From: a virus
Strand: one strand, 5' to 3'
IMG/VR virus record: IMGVR_UViG_3300021962_006780
Location: 1-21,712 of that record
DNA length: 21,712 nucleotides
Part shown: one piece after another, positions 13,501 through 21,534 of the stretch
How positions within the stretch are numbered: position 1 is the first letter of the stretch
How the letters are laid out: the number at the start of each line of letters is the position of its first letter
Notes under the pieces: generated by a model
Told to the model about the DNA's origin: nothing
Seen by the model: the letters and a program-made list of their open reading frames with translations, nothing else
The model's database searches: none
Translations under genes and position numbers: made by a program

Positions 13501-14336
13501 GGCAACCCTGCCTGCCAGCGTTCCAAGAACTGTTGGGCTACTTCTTGCGGAACTTCTATGGATACACCCTTTGCTGCGCCTTTGAAGATACCTTCTTTGG
13601 TAATGGTGTATTTACCAGTACTTATTGCCTCTTCCAGTGCTTTGCCTGTTTCTTTAATGGCAGCATCATCTGCTTCACCCAGCAGGTTTTTAAGAAATGG
13701 GAATTTTGTAAATACAGGCTTTAATAACCGCATACCTGCATAATCCAGCGCGGTTTGCCCAACTGCTGCGGCAGTAGCTTTGCCCAAAGAAATCTCACGA
13801 GGAGCCCGACCTTCTGCTACATCACGTTCTTGTGCTTCCGCTTGCCTCTTAAGGTTTTCTATTTCATATTGGGAAAAAAGAGTTGTTGCACCAGCCGCAA
13901 CACCTGTAACCGGGGTGGCAAAAAAAGTGCCCGCAGTTGCAGCAGCTACTGGAGCAGCTAGAAAACCTAAACTGCCACCCGCCAATTGCTTTAAGGCATT
14001 CCAGTTACCGATAAGCCCTTTGTCACCGCCAAAGCCCCCGGTGTATTCATACTTGGATTCCGCTGCTTCAAGAAAGGCTTGACGGTTTTCTTCAGTGGGA
14101 TTAGCAGCCCACGCCGCCGCTTCATCCGCTAACCCTACAGTAGACGCAGCATCAAACAAACTACCCCAAAACCCCGCTTGTTCTTTTTCAGGTTCGGGAG
14201 TGGTGAAGAATGGGGTTGTTGATAATCCACCATATTGTTTAGCTATAGCTCCGTAGTCAACATTACTTGTAGGCGTAATAGAATCGGAAGAAATACTGCC
14301 ATATTTCTTAGCTATAGCTGCGTAATCTACCGCCAT
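7584..14336 (-). CDS. Giant polyvalent internal virion-type protein with HELIH metallopeptidase motif
   Basis: A 2250-residue multidomain protein, probably packaged in or ejected from the virion. Layout: two DY(A/G)AIAK(K/Q)YG motifs near the N-terminus (4-13 and 27-36); a hydrophobic Ala/Gly-rich segment (about 115-155); a long charged coiled coil with an internal duplication (about 560-640); three copies of a roughly 65-residue repeat with an 'IPK' core (near 490, 775 and 880); a Lys/Ala/Glu/Pro tract (about 952-1005); a zinc-peptidase motif HELIH (1229-1233) with a likely third ligand in QEFASEL (1272-1278); then a large helical C-terminal half with hydrophobic segments near 1750-1770 and 1968-2004. 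The C-terminal half resembles the large polyvalent-protein-associated domains of phages. Position at the end of the virion operon suggests a role like podoviral internal core proteins, with the peptidase acting on host wall, host proteins or itself; that is inference. Its ATG overlaps the upstream stop by one base. Confidence 0.85.
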   Translation of the reverse strand: MAVDYAAIAKKYGSISSDSITPTSNVDYGAIAKQYGGLSTTPFFTTPEPEKEQAGFWGSLFDAASTVGLADEAAAWAANPTEENRQAFLEAAESKYEYTGGFGGDKGLIGNWNALKQLAGGSLGFLAAPVAAATAGTFFATPVTGVAAGATTLFSQYEIENLKRQAEAQERDVAEGRAPREISLGKATAAAVGQTALDYAGMRLLKPVFTKFPFLKNLLGEADDAAIKETGKALEEAISTGKYTITKEGIFKGAAKGVSIEVPQEVAQQFLERWQAGLPLTGEEAREEYTQSIIGAALLGAPMGGVGSALRTVANKDKALQKLSEEQDLAETQRQVAKREATEAEIAAIPTTEQVQPSLPGFETGPYTSLIPTEPTEQNLQTYFQQQGIANPVDVTDTAALNRYFQREGITDLAEKNKIKKSFMDNLQAQKDVVKSLKERKTELGKSIKQAEAGKGPKARRQPIEQIGMFGEDMAPTPEALRGGPLPTIIDDRVLDSLGIPKGVTFYRNKLLHGKDLSKPEDAEFVKTALSSYAEVTKKEGVADNIAAYLERPEFKIAADEKIRIQQEAAQKEAAETEEIKRMLAEDEQRTAEAERVKLQQEVAKKDAAETSEIEKMLAEDEAERLQRAQEIETLKAESELETVDLKRDAARQLATENKRRSILIPLIENADPSYAEALPEAFSAVLKRAGFKDTTITESEQNLLNRAIGALTATKPPLDQIPTTHDAAQNQLMEAAATRTKQEQKPGQLSFPGLGRKQITKPTAAPVEEPVASKLITEEFLDELKIPKTAALRRGKASIIGKDLNSPEVQETLRSYATNEIVKAKNNESSVKRALDINRMLQKQEGVPETQMDLFAPTPTQKTVTPATAEEVTTESIPLLTLQTLDNIGFPKSGALYKYVKNNPDKANINNPEIIKRAEAFITQNEKSTKPANVEKANALKGLLPIPTSKPETKAEPKAKAEPETKAEPKAKAEPETKAEPKAKAEPKAKAEPETKAEPETKAESETEISEEEEVVTPAGKRPPSKYPRNPRPSETKLTDKQLTDRIRQDIMRVNAGTIAELKRGYARKDVALENLTVTRTPQNTAVVRVAYNTGDVKVLEYMGNKRIYEELVPGKESLKGISEIEGIKREMTSNRPMFGPTLEGTDFDARAVEMVNTSNLDGLIAYSQKATQNPTAMFLLGRIRNLKLKTKVVIGKVPEGFGGGYNYYTDTIILDPNTGLNTQTFTHELIHAAISKVLMNPDIKATKELVSLFDQIKDRLGKTYGGKDIQEFASELVSNPDFQALLKTIKAPKSGNIFQRIMQTIAEMLGFKKGTSAFDKGVKIVTDAIDISRDVEANPVEVLFLGNGKNFNTVINNAVKSAPVLNEEVRDKLDANLDGLAGTGRRTLYRTLRLENLADMYGKLFPAIKKLLKTLLLRRGKLMRRLNALEDIIKDIKKVTRQNKFKNAVERMNKMAIDARLANVDLLDPNFKPVDAAQGAEYYRLSTVYSNLPSEVQGVYKSIVNTYKSIRNEYKNLMLSQVAATDPELFKELEARFKSFEQNASYVPFLRFGDFMVSFKDPVSEEKVVVAFETTKKRDKFIAYLASEGVDPASIVRMNKNTDVSYSAGDAPPTAFVTKLMSKMKERGASETQLNAVYQLYLESLPASSVMKRFMKSKDRAGMDIDIVRGFAQTASGFANKLNNTEFIPQIDGALNELRQETSAMGAMANPPMSLEKAMDLNSVIQDKRDFFHNPTFSTAVNTMSMGSFFMFITGNISSAVINFSTIPMFSQPILAARYGWGDTAKELTKATKLAAKHMKFLDDNTLGEDPRYKELYENLMDSGQLEHTFARELMVGGEESAVDPENKWKKAQNMLASMFGYTEKINRAATAIAAYELALKGDLNGKKMSQEEAIQYALEMVSYINTSGFSETAPTVMQGGMGGVGRIMFTFKSFLWNSAYFTARSIYLALRNSNADPETKRLALRQALGIYGMAFTFAGVKGLPFFGMLALVSDLLAGMFGDEDEPYDLRNELQEFIGDLGMKGPVNAMLGVEIANRVGVAQDLIFRDDPVSIADLGYVRYGMTQAFGPMGGYAIGLERSYDQWKQDGDWMRSLESVVPGFWRNFMKAFRFAEKGATTRDGDPIEENIGAWDILRQATGFSPTSISNKQDFISLKKEQEAKLLNRRKKLMRAYVDSSQAGDYDAMVETMEKIVKFNRTYQQYPQYRIDNSDLRKSKKSRERSKESLMYGVYFNPAVKDILFDMMEEL
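11322..11483 (-). repeat. 18-bp minisatellite, nine tandem copies, within the giant virion gene
   Basis: Nine head-to-tail 18-bp units begin at 11322, 11340, 11358, 11376, 11394, 11412, 11430, 11448 and 11466 (+ strand reading TTCAGCTTTGG then TTTCYGG or CTTTTGG). They alternate between two variants and encode about 54 residues of a KAEP/TKAEP tract. The unit is a multiple of three, so copy-number change keeps the frame. Confidence 0.93.
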
Positions 14337-17300
14337 TATTTAACACCTATGGCTTTTTTAAATTGGTCAGCCGCTTCCTGTGTCGGGAAAGGATGGGTGG
14401 TACCGTCGGGGGCCGTAACTGAAATCACCGTTGTACCATACCCACCAAGCGCCTTAAGTTCGTTCATAAGTTCTGTGTATTTGGGGTCTCCCGGCGAAAG
14501 ATTGAGTAACATGGTTTTTAGAACTTGCAACCTTCTATCCAACTGTGCGTCCCCACTTGCTTTCACAGCGGCTTCCGCCCTTAACATAAGATTCTCCAAC
14601 TGAATCTCTCTGTTGGCCTCAATTTCTTGCTTCTTAACCGACAACTCTTGTTGTTTATACAAATCTTCGGCGGCATCTCTTTCCAAATTAAGCGCGGTCT
14701 GAATTTGAAGAATCGCCATCTCACGGGCTTCTTTCTTTCCCGCCGTTTCTTCGTCGCGTTGTTCTTTACTTATTCCCGCAATAAACGGTGCAGTCGCACC
14801 AGCGGCTTGAGTCAAACCTTCCAAAAACGAACCCTTGGAACCGGCCAGATCTGCACCAAACTTCATAAACGCCTCGAACCCCCGCTGTTTCTTCCTCGCA
14901 GCAAGTTCTTCGGGTGACATAGAAGCGGACGGTACCCCAGCAAATAATTCTTTAGCCCTAGCCATATAGTCTACGGGGGGTTCTTCTTTAGCGGGTTGAA
15001 CCTGTGGTGCCGGTGCGGTTGTTGGCGGAATCGCGGGTAACCCAGTGGCGGGTGTGGGTGCCGGGGCTACAGGTTTTGCATTTGTTGGTGCGTTGGGGTC
15101 ATATTCGTTAAAACCTTCTGGAGCAAATTCTGGGCGTAATCCTAAGCGATCTGTTAAATCAGCTAAATAACCGTAAATGTTTTTTCCTCCTTCCACCAAT
15201 GTTTTTCCACCTCTTACAGGGTCAACAGAAATTCCGTACCCTATATCACGGGGTTTAGTTACAATTTCGGAAGCTATAGTAGGCGCTGCAAGAAGAACAT
15301 TCTCCCTTTCCCGGTTAGGAAAAGCGTAACGATTAGCAAAATCGCTTTGGGAAAGAGGGGAAGTCTCTACCCTCCTTCTACTAATTTCTTTTTGCAAAGC
15401 ATCTGCTAAAGAGATGTTTCTATCCGCCAACGCTTTGCGGTGCATAGCGCGTAGTTCATCTAGTGTATAGGTGGCTTTCACTTCCCCCGCGCTCTGGTAC
15501 CCCACGATCCCACCTTCCGCAGCGGTAAACGCATTGTCAGGAAGAGGGGCGGAGGCTAAACCAGCGGAAGGCATCTGAGGTTGTGTATTGAGTAGCTTCT
15601 GAGCAACAGTAGAATCCGGCGGTTGGGGGGCACGCATTTGTTCTGCTACCATACTTGCCGCCATTGCTTTTACCATAGGGTCTACCCCGGGCAACGCATT
15701 TATTTGCTGGACGTTACCTCGTGTACTCACTACAAGGTCACGAGCTTGTTTGCCCAACCCTTCCACGCTGGGAGCCGCGACATCTTGAGGAGCAATCGCA
15801 CCTAGCCCCATCTGTTGTTCCGCCCCACCACCTTCAGCAAGTGCAACCAGACCGCCGTTGTTGTATGCCTTTATCTCGCCACCTTTAGCGGAATTGAAAG
15901 TTTTGTACGCACCATACCCAGCAAGCCCCAAACCAGCCAACTGACTCGCAAGTGACGCAGGTTGTGAATACGTAGAAGTAACCGTGGAAGGCCCCGGAGA
16001 GGGAACCCCGCCAAGCAAACTTGCGTACTGCTGAAGCTGTTGCATTGGGTACTGCTGTTGACGCAAGAAATCTTGATACGCCATATCAAGCTGCTGTTGA
16101 CGCAGTGCCTGCTGTTCCGCACCTGCTCCACTAATAGCACCATACCGCTGAAGCTCCGCTTGCTGCGCTGCGGTACCAAGCCCACCAAGGGTCTGTGCCG
16201 CATCTAACCCCATACCCGCGCCAGTTAGCCCTAACCTACGAGCTTCCAGTTCCGCTTGCTGATTAGCCAGCCCAGCTTGCATACCTTGTTGCGCACCTAG
16301 TTCTTGTACACCAAGCAGCGCGGCGAGATTCTGCTGTCCTATCGTTAAACCCGCCTGCTGATTGGCAAGTGCCGCCCGGAGAGCCTGTTCCTGATTCATC
16401 CCCTGAGCTTGTAACTTAGCCGCTTGATTTTGTACATTGGCCTGTTGTTGAGTATTTAAATTAGCGAGCGCGGATTCCAGCCCAGTACGTGTACCAAGCT
16501 CTTGCACACCTAAACGCGCAGCAAGATTTTGTTGCTCCGCCTGTTGTCTTGCCTGCTGATTAGAAAGAGCCGCCTGAAGCTGGCTTTGAATATTTGTCTG
16601 TTGCGCCTGCAATCCACGCCCTTGTTCCGCTTCAAATTGACGTTGCGCAGCCTCATACGCCGCCTGAGAACCTGTGGCTTGAATATCCCCTAACTTTTGA
16701 CTCAGCGCACTTTCACGTTCTCCTTGCAATAGCGCCTGTCTAGCACCACCGTAAGTTCCTTGTCGCGCCGCAGCAAGATTTTGTCCTAACTGTGCTTTTT
16801 GTGCGTCATATATGGCTTCCTGTTTCTGTACATCCACCACATTTTGCATATAAGGGGACATATATTGTGATGCAACACCGGGTTGCACAAACGACCCAGT
16901 ACTAGCGCGTTCCGCAGCAACACGCTCAGGGCCTTCCATTTGGAAGGTTTGTAAATTAGGAGCAAACCCTGTCTGCGCAGCGGTCATCTGAGGTGCGCGA
17001 ACCATACGGGAACTTACTTCCCGAGCAGGCCCCATTGTGTATTGAGAAAGCTGTGGAGCCTGTACGTTAGGAGCTGGTTGATACGCACCCAATCCCGCCA
17101 ATCCTGCTTGGGTAGCAAACTGTGTGGCCGTGTTAAATTGTCCTGCAGGTTGAAGTCCTAAAATACCCTGTTGCGCCGCTATCTGCCCGGGGGTAAAGCC
17201 AGCTATGCGTTGATCTTGGTACGGAGTATATGGTTGGTACGATAACTCTTGCCCACGCGCCAGCACATCACTTATGTAGGGCTGCATATATGAAGGCAAC

Positions 17301-17362
17301 TGAGGGGTTGATACAGTGCTACCTGTAGGCATCGTGTTACTTTGTTTGCTGCTGCTTCCCAT
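14336..17362 (-). CDS. Gln/Ala-rich phage structural protein, probable internal virion protein
   Basis: A 1008-residue protein. The N-terminal part has a PYMQ-type motif (residues 23-32) and a PYTPYQDQRIAGFTPGQ segment (44-60). Residues 165-250 form a helical block including SPYMQNVVDVQKQEA and QGTYGGARQALLQGERE. Residues 250-450 are an almost uninterrupted Gln/Ala-rich coiled coil in which LGVQELG occurs twice (284-290 and 350-356) inside a duplicated block of about 66 residues. Gly-rich hydrophobic stretches follow (470-520), then a Pro-rich linker (about 765-800) and a charged helical tail. Similar architecture is common in virion proteins of short-tailed marine phages, where such proteins are thought to form or accompany the ejected core; the exact role here is inferred. 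The start lies inside the upstream gene (26-base overlap) and the stop overlaps the downstream ATG. Confidence 0.78.
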   Translation of the reverse strand: MGSSSKQSNTMPTGSTVSTPQLPSYMQPYISDVLARGQELSYQPYTPYQDQRIAGFTPGQIAAQQGILGLQPAGQFNTATQFATQAGLAGLGAYQPAPNVQAPQLSQYTMGPAREVSSRMVRAPQMTAAQTGFAPNLQTFQMEGPERVAAERASTGSFVQPGVASQYMSPYMQNVVDVQKQEAIYDAQKAQLGQNLAAARQGTYGGARQALLQGERESALSQKLGDIQATGSQAAYEAAQRQFEAEQGRGLQAQQTNIQSQLQAALSNQQARQQAEQQNLAARLGVQELGTRTGLESALANLNTQQQANVQNQAAKLQAQGMNQEQALRAALANQQAGLTIGQQNLAALLGVQELGAQQGMQAGLANQQAELEARRLGLTGAGMGLDAAQTLGGLGTAAQQAELQRYGAISGAGAEQQALRQQQLDMAYQDFLRQQQYPMQQLQQYASLLGGVPSPGPSTVTSTYSQPASLASQLAGLGLAGYGAYKTFNSAKGGEIKAYNNGGLVALAEGGGAEQQMGLGAIAPQDVAAPSVEGLGKQARDLVVSTRGNVQQINALPGVDPMVKAMAASMVAEQMRAPQPPDSTVAQKLLNTQPQMPSAGLASAPLPDNAFTAAEGGIVGYQSAGEVKATYTLDELRAMHRKALADRNISLADALQKEISRRRVETSPLSQSDFANRYAFPNRERENVLLAAPTIASEIVTKPRDIGYGISVDPVRGGKTLVEGGKNIYGYLADLTDRLGLRPEFAPEGFNEYDPNAPTNAKPVAPAPTPATGLPAIPPTTAPAPQVQPAKEEPPVDYMARAKELFAGVPSASMSPEELAARKKQRGFEAFMKFGADLAGSKGSFLEGLTQAAGATAPFIAGISKEQRDEETAGKKEAREMAILQIQTALNLERDAAEDLYKQQELSVKKQEIEANREIQLENLMLRAEAAVKASGDAQLDRRLQVLKTMLLNLSPGDPKYTELMNELKALGGYGTTVISVTAPDGTTHPFPTQEAADQFKKAIGVK

Positions 17363-17795
17363 TTCTTTCTCCTATACCCGAATCGGCTGCGGGTATTTCA
17401 TATGCGTAGCCGACTAATTTATAGCCATAATTCTCAAAAATCCTAGACCAGCCGGGGCGTCCAACAGATTCTAACCCATCACAGGTGTTATCAAACGCCC
17501 AACGCTTCAGGATTTCAAGCATCGGTTCTTTCCAGTTGTGCCCGTCAACGCCGCCTATGAAAGCCAGATTGACGAACTTTTTCCTTGGATAAAAAGTGAA
17601 ATTGGTAACAACAGCACCTTTCACACCCTCATCATCAAATGCCACCCATAACGTATGATTATCCTCTTTCACGGAGATGTAAATATCCTCCAGCGTGAAT
17701 CTCCCATACGTATATTCTACTGCTTTTTCCAAGTGCTCTTTTACTTTACCCCAGCACTGGTCTACATACTCAGTGGGTACGATAGAGACTTCCAT
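17337..17795 (-). CDS. GNAT-like acetyltransferase-fold protein
   Basis: A 152-residue protein. The order of elements fits a compact GNAT fold: an N-terminal helix pair (about 8-27), strands around LWVAFDDEGVKGAVVTNF (49-66), a central strand KFVNLAFIGG (73-82), a helix after GHNWKEPMLEILKRWA (85-100), and GRPGWSRIFENYGY (112-125), typical of phage GNAT-like proteins where the Gly-Arg-x-Gly-Trp loop precedes the last helix. The classical acetyl-CoA pyrophosphate loop (Q/RxxGxG/A) is not clear; GGVDGHNW occupies that place, so catalytic activity is uncertain. It sits inside the virion operon, with overlaps on both sides (1 base upstream, 26 bases downstream). A structural or virion-modifying role is therefore as likely as a metabolic one. 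Confidence 0.72.
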   Translation of the reverse strand: MEVSIVPTEYVDQCWGKVKEHLEKAVEYTYGRFTLEDIYISVKEDNHTLWVAFDDEGVKGAVVTNFTFYPRKKFVNLAFIGGVDGHNWKEPMLEILKRWAFDNTCDGLESVGRPGWSRIFENYGYKLVGYAYEIPAADSGIGERNGKQQQTK

Positions 17796-18886
17796 CAGGC
17801 AGGCATCAAACCACGAGCTAATCCCGTGTCTTCGCCTCTATCCGCCGTCTTACGTGCCTCATGCGCCTGCTTCATTAAATCGTACAGCCGCTGAGAGCCA
17901 ATCTGTTGTACTTTCTCATACGGGAATATCACTTCATCCCGGGCAACTCTAGCTTCCTGTACCCCGCCTATATTGGCGCGAACAGAGTCACTAACCCCGT
18001 CTCCCGCGCCTTCTACGGGAATCCCACCCATACGGGACAAAATCTCTTTACCAGCATTACTGCTACCGTTACCTATTTCAGATACCGTGCGGGCGTCCAG
18101 CACGAAGTCACCATCTTTCATACTTATTTCACCACCCTGCGCTGCAGCATATCGAGGAAGTATTGGGCGAAAATACTGGAACTCCGAAGTATCTTCCATA
18201 GGGGCATTTTGTCCCCTAAATACAACATCTCGTTGGTACTGCGGCTGGTACGCAGCAATATACTCTGCCGTGCGGTCAGTGGGCAGACCGGGTAAATTTT
18301 GTGCTTTTGGTTGGTTGAACGCGCCTAGACCGCCCATGATTCCTAACCCTGCTGCCGCAGCACCAAGTTTTCCCCCAGTCTGATTAATAAATTCAGAACC
18401 AAAATGACGAAGCCCTCCTTCTGCGGTAAGGTCTTTTAATCCTTGTCCCATAGCCGAAAAGCCTGTTTGTGCATTTACCGGCCCCGCCGCCCCAACTGAA
18501 GCTGCGCGAGCACCGGTAGAAGCTAACGTACTTCCTAAACTAGCCCCACCATAAGCCCCCAATCCAGCTTTCAATCCAGAACCAAGCGCGTCACCAAAAC
18601 TTTTACCTTTCGCCATACCAAGTGCGGTAGACCCGCCACCCACTACCAAAGCCGCGCCCATAGGCCCCATTACTGTACTCAAAGCCGCCCCAGCAATCAT
18701 AGGCAGCAAGCTCTTTAAGAACCCTGCTTCGGGCAAGCCTGTTTCCGGGTTAATCGTCAGAGACCCACCATGCGCCAAAGCAATAGCCTGCAACCCCTTA
18801 ACCTCGCCCGGGGTCATATGTACAAGAATGGTGTCTTCGTCTCGTCCTTTTGACTGAACCAATTTTGCGGCATTTATCGTGTTCAT
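17795..18886 (-). CDS. Gly/Ala-rich phage virion protein
   Basis: A 363-residue protein. The N-terminus has an ILVHMTPGEVKGLQAIA block (20-36). Then comes a long hydrophobic Gly/Ala-rich region (about 57-130 and 172-190) that could insert in or cross a membrane. A soluble C-terminal part contains GDFVLDARTVSEIGNGSSN (259-277) and GAGDGVSDSV (293-302); this 'FV(L)DARTVSEIGNG / GDGxSDS' signature recurs in phage virion-associated proteins. The hydrophobic region suits a component of the DNA ejection apparatus, but that role is inferred. It is preceded by a 41-nt AT-rich gap (18887-18927), the widest in this operon, with only a distant AGGA as a ribosome binding site. A secondary promoter could lie in the gap, but no clear element was found. 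Confidence 0.75.
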   Translation of the reverse strand: MNTINAAKLVQSKGRDEDTILVHMTPGEVKGLQAIALAHGGSLTINPETGLPEAGFLKSLLPMIAGAALSTVMGPMGAALVVGGGSTALGMAKGKSFGDALGSGLKAGLGAYGGASLGSTLASTGARAASVGAAGPVNAQTGFSAMGQGLKDLTAEGGLRHFGSEFINQTGGKLGAAAAGLGIMGGLGAFNQPKAQNLPGLPTDRTAEYIAAYQPQYQRDVVFRGQNAPMEDTSEFQYFRPILPRYAAAQGGEISMKDGDFVLDARTVSEIGNGSSNAGKEILSRMGGIPVEGAGDGVSDSVRANIGGVQEARVARDEVIFPYEKVQQIGSQRLYDLMKQAHEARKTADRGEDTGLARGLMPA

Positions 18887-18927
18887 GGCTTGATTATCCT
18901 AAATTAAATATATTTTGTACATATAAA

Positions 18928-19605
18928 CTAAGGGGCAGCCGACACAAAAGTTATAGCCCCTATGGCAGACGGAATATCTGGACGGTCATAGGGATTTGGC
19001 GGATCAGTCCACGCATCATCTTGGAACATATAAATACCATCAACAGGGCCAACCGGATTATACGCTTGGTCAGTCGCCCAATATAACTGTAATTCATCCC
19101 CGGCAGCTAACTCAAACCCAACTGTAGAATACCCGCAAACATAAGCATAGTCGGTTACAGACTTTCTAGCAGGTATAAAAAATTGGGTGGCAGACCTAGC
19201 AACATCTACGCCGTTTACTTGTAGCCATACAGTCGCATAATATGCATCGTTAGCCGTGTTTATAAATTGTAGACTATAATCAATTTTGTAAAAACCCGCA
19301 TAAGTAGCTGTAGCCGAACCCGGTGAGTTTAAGGTAAATCCATCCGCAGACTCCAATGTATTCCACTTAATGGCAGTTGGGGTGTCATTTCCTGTGGCGT
19401 ACTGATCTGTACTATCTGACACGGATATATGCGGCAAAACAAGCTGGTCGCCCCTACCCTTAAAATACTCAGCTTGTAACGGGGTTTGCGAGTCTAAACG
19501 TCCGAAATACAACTCCAGCACCTGTATAAGTTGCCGCATGTAAACAGAATCATACGTCTGCGGCGGGATAGGTAAAGGACTAGACCTGAATTTTTCCATC
19601 GCCAT
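18928..19605 (-). CDS. Beta-sandwich (C1q/TNF-like) phage structural protein
   Basis: A 225-residue protein. A short helical N-terminal region (about 15-40, with YMRQLIQVLELYF) precedes a domain (55-180) whose alternating pattern matches C1q/TNF-like jelly rolls: strands with a GFTLNSPGSATATYAGFYKIDYSL region (89-112), ATVWLQVNGVDVARS (124-138) and a closing FELAAGDELQLYW (164-176). Such domains in phages decorate capsids or tip fibres and bind glycans or receptors. The N-terminal helix may anchor it to the particle. AGAGG sits 7 nt upstream of the ATG at 19605, and the upstream gene ends 4 nt away. A start at the second Met (19599) is also possible. The specific location on the virion is not deducible. 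Confidence 0.75.
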   Translation of the reverse strand: MAMEKFRSSPLPIPPQTYDSVYMRQLIQVLELYFGRLDSQTPLQAEYFKGRGDQLVLPHISVSDSTDQYATGNDTPTAIKWNTLESADGFTLNSPGSATATYAGFYKIDYSLQFINTANDAYYATVWLQVNGVDVARSATQFFIPARKSVTDYAYVCGYSTVGFELAAGDELQLYWATDQAYNPVGPVDGIYMFQDDAWTDPPNPYDRPDIPSAIGAITFVSAAP

Positions 19606-19609
19606 AGTG

Positions 19610-21532
19610 TTACCTCTGCCCGTCTTCTCTGCCGTCTAAACGTAAAGTACCTAAAGACCAAGCTACACCAACATCTTCAGAACTTACTTTAAGCGCCATC
19701 TGCCTAGCACGAGCGCGAATGAATACTTGTTGTGTAAAAGAGTCAACACTGGTCTCTATGACATTCGCGGTATCGTCGTTTGTTGTGTTAAACGCAGAAC
19801 CGGGGAAGTTTCGGGTGCGTATGGTAAGGGCTACTTCCGGGTTTTCTACTGTAGATGAGTCAAACGAAATATCAGGCAATATACGTTTCGTGAGGATAAA
19901 TTTATCCCCGTCCGCGAGGTCAAAGTCATTGGACTGTATATAAGATTCCATAGCCTCACCGTTTGCGTCTGTTCCGTATTCTTGGTTATAGAACGTACCT
20001 ATTTGTGTGTCATAGTCTGTGTCTATAGCCTGCGGGTAATGCCGCAAAGGAGAGTCAATCCATGCCGTGCGGTTAATTGAGCCAAAATACCATATGTTTT
20101 CGCCGTAATTATAAATCACATAGCGGTCTACCGTTGCGCTTGTAGCACTGGGGTAGAACCACCAAACCTCGTTAAAGGCTTCGTTTGTGCCAGCTATTAT
20201 CTGGTCTGCCTGTGTAGTATTCATGTTGCCAAATACGTACTTCCTGACTGTACACGGCAGGGTATCCACACGACCAGAATAGACATAGAACTTATCTATA
20301 CCCATCCAATAAGTAATGTTGTTAGCGGTTACTACACCGCGAGGTGACATAATAGAGATGTTGTCAGCGTATTCCTGTAACGCAAATACATCAGTAGTAC
20401 CCAAAAACTGCAAGGAACTTAAACTGGCATCTGTCCAAACAAGTATCTCCTGTCTGGTTGGCATTGCGCGAACAATTCTGGAACCTCGTGAAACCCTCAA
20501 AAACCCTGCTGAGTTCGTTACCAACGGTTCCCACTGCCCCGGGTTATCTTGGTCTGCCCAGCGAATTAACAAGGGGTCGAAATCAGCACTCGAAGTAGAA
20601 CCATACGGCACTGCACCAAACGCCAGAAGGTGTTTGTCGTTCTGCGACAACAAAAGCTGCCCTACAACAATAGGCACATCATTCGCGTCATACCCGGAAG
20701 TAGTGGCATAAGATTGAAGAGTGACAGCGCGGGTAGCCAGTGCCGTTGAGGGGTCATCCGTTGTACCACGTTCCCAATAATAAGGCGCACCGTTGCGTAT
20801 ATTCATAGCCAGATCGTTATCAAAATTGGCAAACCACCAATCCCGTTGCGCTATGAATACACCGGATGTAGCGCCTGAACCTTCGCCCCAACCCAAGCGC
20901 CCCCAACCACCAGTACCCCACCCATAGCCAAAATACCCATTAGCCGCGCCTATACTAATTTCATATGCGCCTACGACCGCCGCCCCACCATTACCCGTGT
21001 CGCTGGCATTTGCTGTAACAGTAACCCCACTCGTGTTTTTAGCTGTTATGGTGTATGAATTTACCCCGATTACGGTAGCAATTTCGTAGTTTTGGTTTAA
21101 AACCGCCGCCGTTATATTACCCCCCAAAGACACTGCTCCTGAGTAAGTAACAAAATCTCCCGCAATAGCTCCGTGCGCGTTATCTGTAACAGTCAACGTG
21201 GAAGACCCGTTAGAAGCAGCGAATGTCACATCCCCCGCAGCCGTAGTATCACGTAACGGAGTTATGTCGTATAACGAACCACCACCCTCGATATACACTT
21301 TTTTGTTTGTACCTAAAGCACAGAAATTGTCATCGAACGTAGTTATCCAGCCCCACATCTGACGGCAAGTACCCAGTATCTGAGCCGTTGTATAAGAAGC
21401 CCAACCGCCTATTTTTTGAGGAAACCCGCTGAAAAAACGTACTTTTTCAGTTTCCCACCAACCACCTTCACCAGTGTAGTTAGTCTGGTCTCTATTAACG
21501 CCGGGGCGAAACTGTAACTTTATAAGGGCCAT
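19610..21532 (-). CDS. P22 gp10-like tail stabilisation (nozzle) protein
   Basis: A 640-residue protein with the layout of the packaged-DNA stabilisation/nozzle family of short-tailed phages (P22 gp10, functionally comparable to T7 gp12): an N-terminal FRPGVNRDQTNYTGEGGW segment (8-25), repeated beta-propeller-like blades with WGWITTF and NIWYFG-type strands, and a C-terminal RQMALKVSSEDVGVAWSLG closing strand (about 609-627). Residues about 98-190 (from AAGDVTFAASNGS to DTGNGGAAVVGAYEI) form a separate beta-rich insertion, a feature I recall from marine phage homologues. The protein would form the distal tail tube that plugs DNA in the capsid. Its presence is the best evidence that the virion is podovirus-like. 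Confidence 0.87.
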   Translation of the reverse strand: MALIKLQFRPGVNRDQTNYTGEGGWWETEKVRFFSGFPQKIGGWASYTTAQILGTCRQMWGWITTFDDNFCALGTNKKVYIEGGGSLYDITPLRDTTAAGDVTFAASNGSSTLTVTDNAHGAIAGDFVTYSGAVSLGGNITAAVLNQNYEIATVIGVNSYTITAKNTSGVTVTANASDTGNGGAAVVGAYEISIGAANGYFGYGWGTGGWGRLGWGEGSGATSGVFIAQRDWWFANFDNDLAMNIRNGAPYYWERGTTDDPSTALATRAVTLQSYATTSGYDANDVPIVVGQLLLSQNDKHLLAFGAVPYGSTSSADFDPLLIRWADQDNPGQWEPLVTNSAGFLRVSRGSRIVRAMPTRQEILVWTDASLSSLQFLGTTDVFALQEYADNISIMSPRGVVTANNITYWMGIDKFYVYSGRVDTLPCTVRKYVFGNMNTTQADQIIAGTNEAFNEVWWFYPSATSATVDRYVIYNYGENIWYFGSINRTAWIDSPLRHYPQAIDTDYDTQIGTFYNQEYGTDANGEAMESYIQSNDFDLADGDKFILTKRILPDISFDSSTVENPEVALTIRTRNFPGSAFNTTNDDTANVIETSVDSFTQQVFIRARARQMALKVSSEDVGVAWSLGTLRLDGREDGQR

Positions 21533-21534
21533 AC

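Noticed and set aside
18887-18927. AT-rich gap as a late promoter on the - strand
   Set aside because: TATATT- and TTTAAT-like elements occur, but no paired -35 element at proper spacing and no repeated phage-polymerase promoter motif was found elsewhere in the operon.
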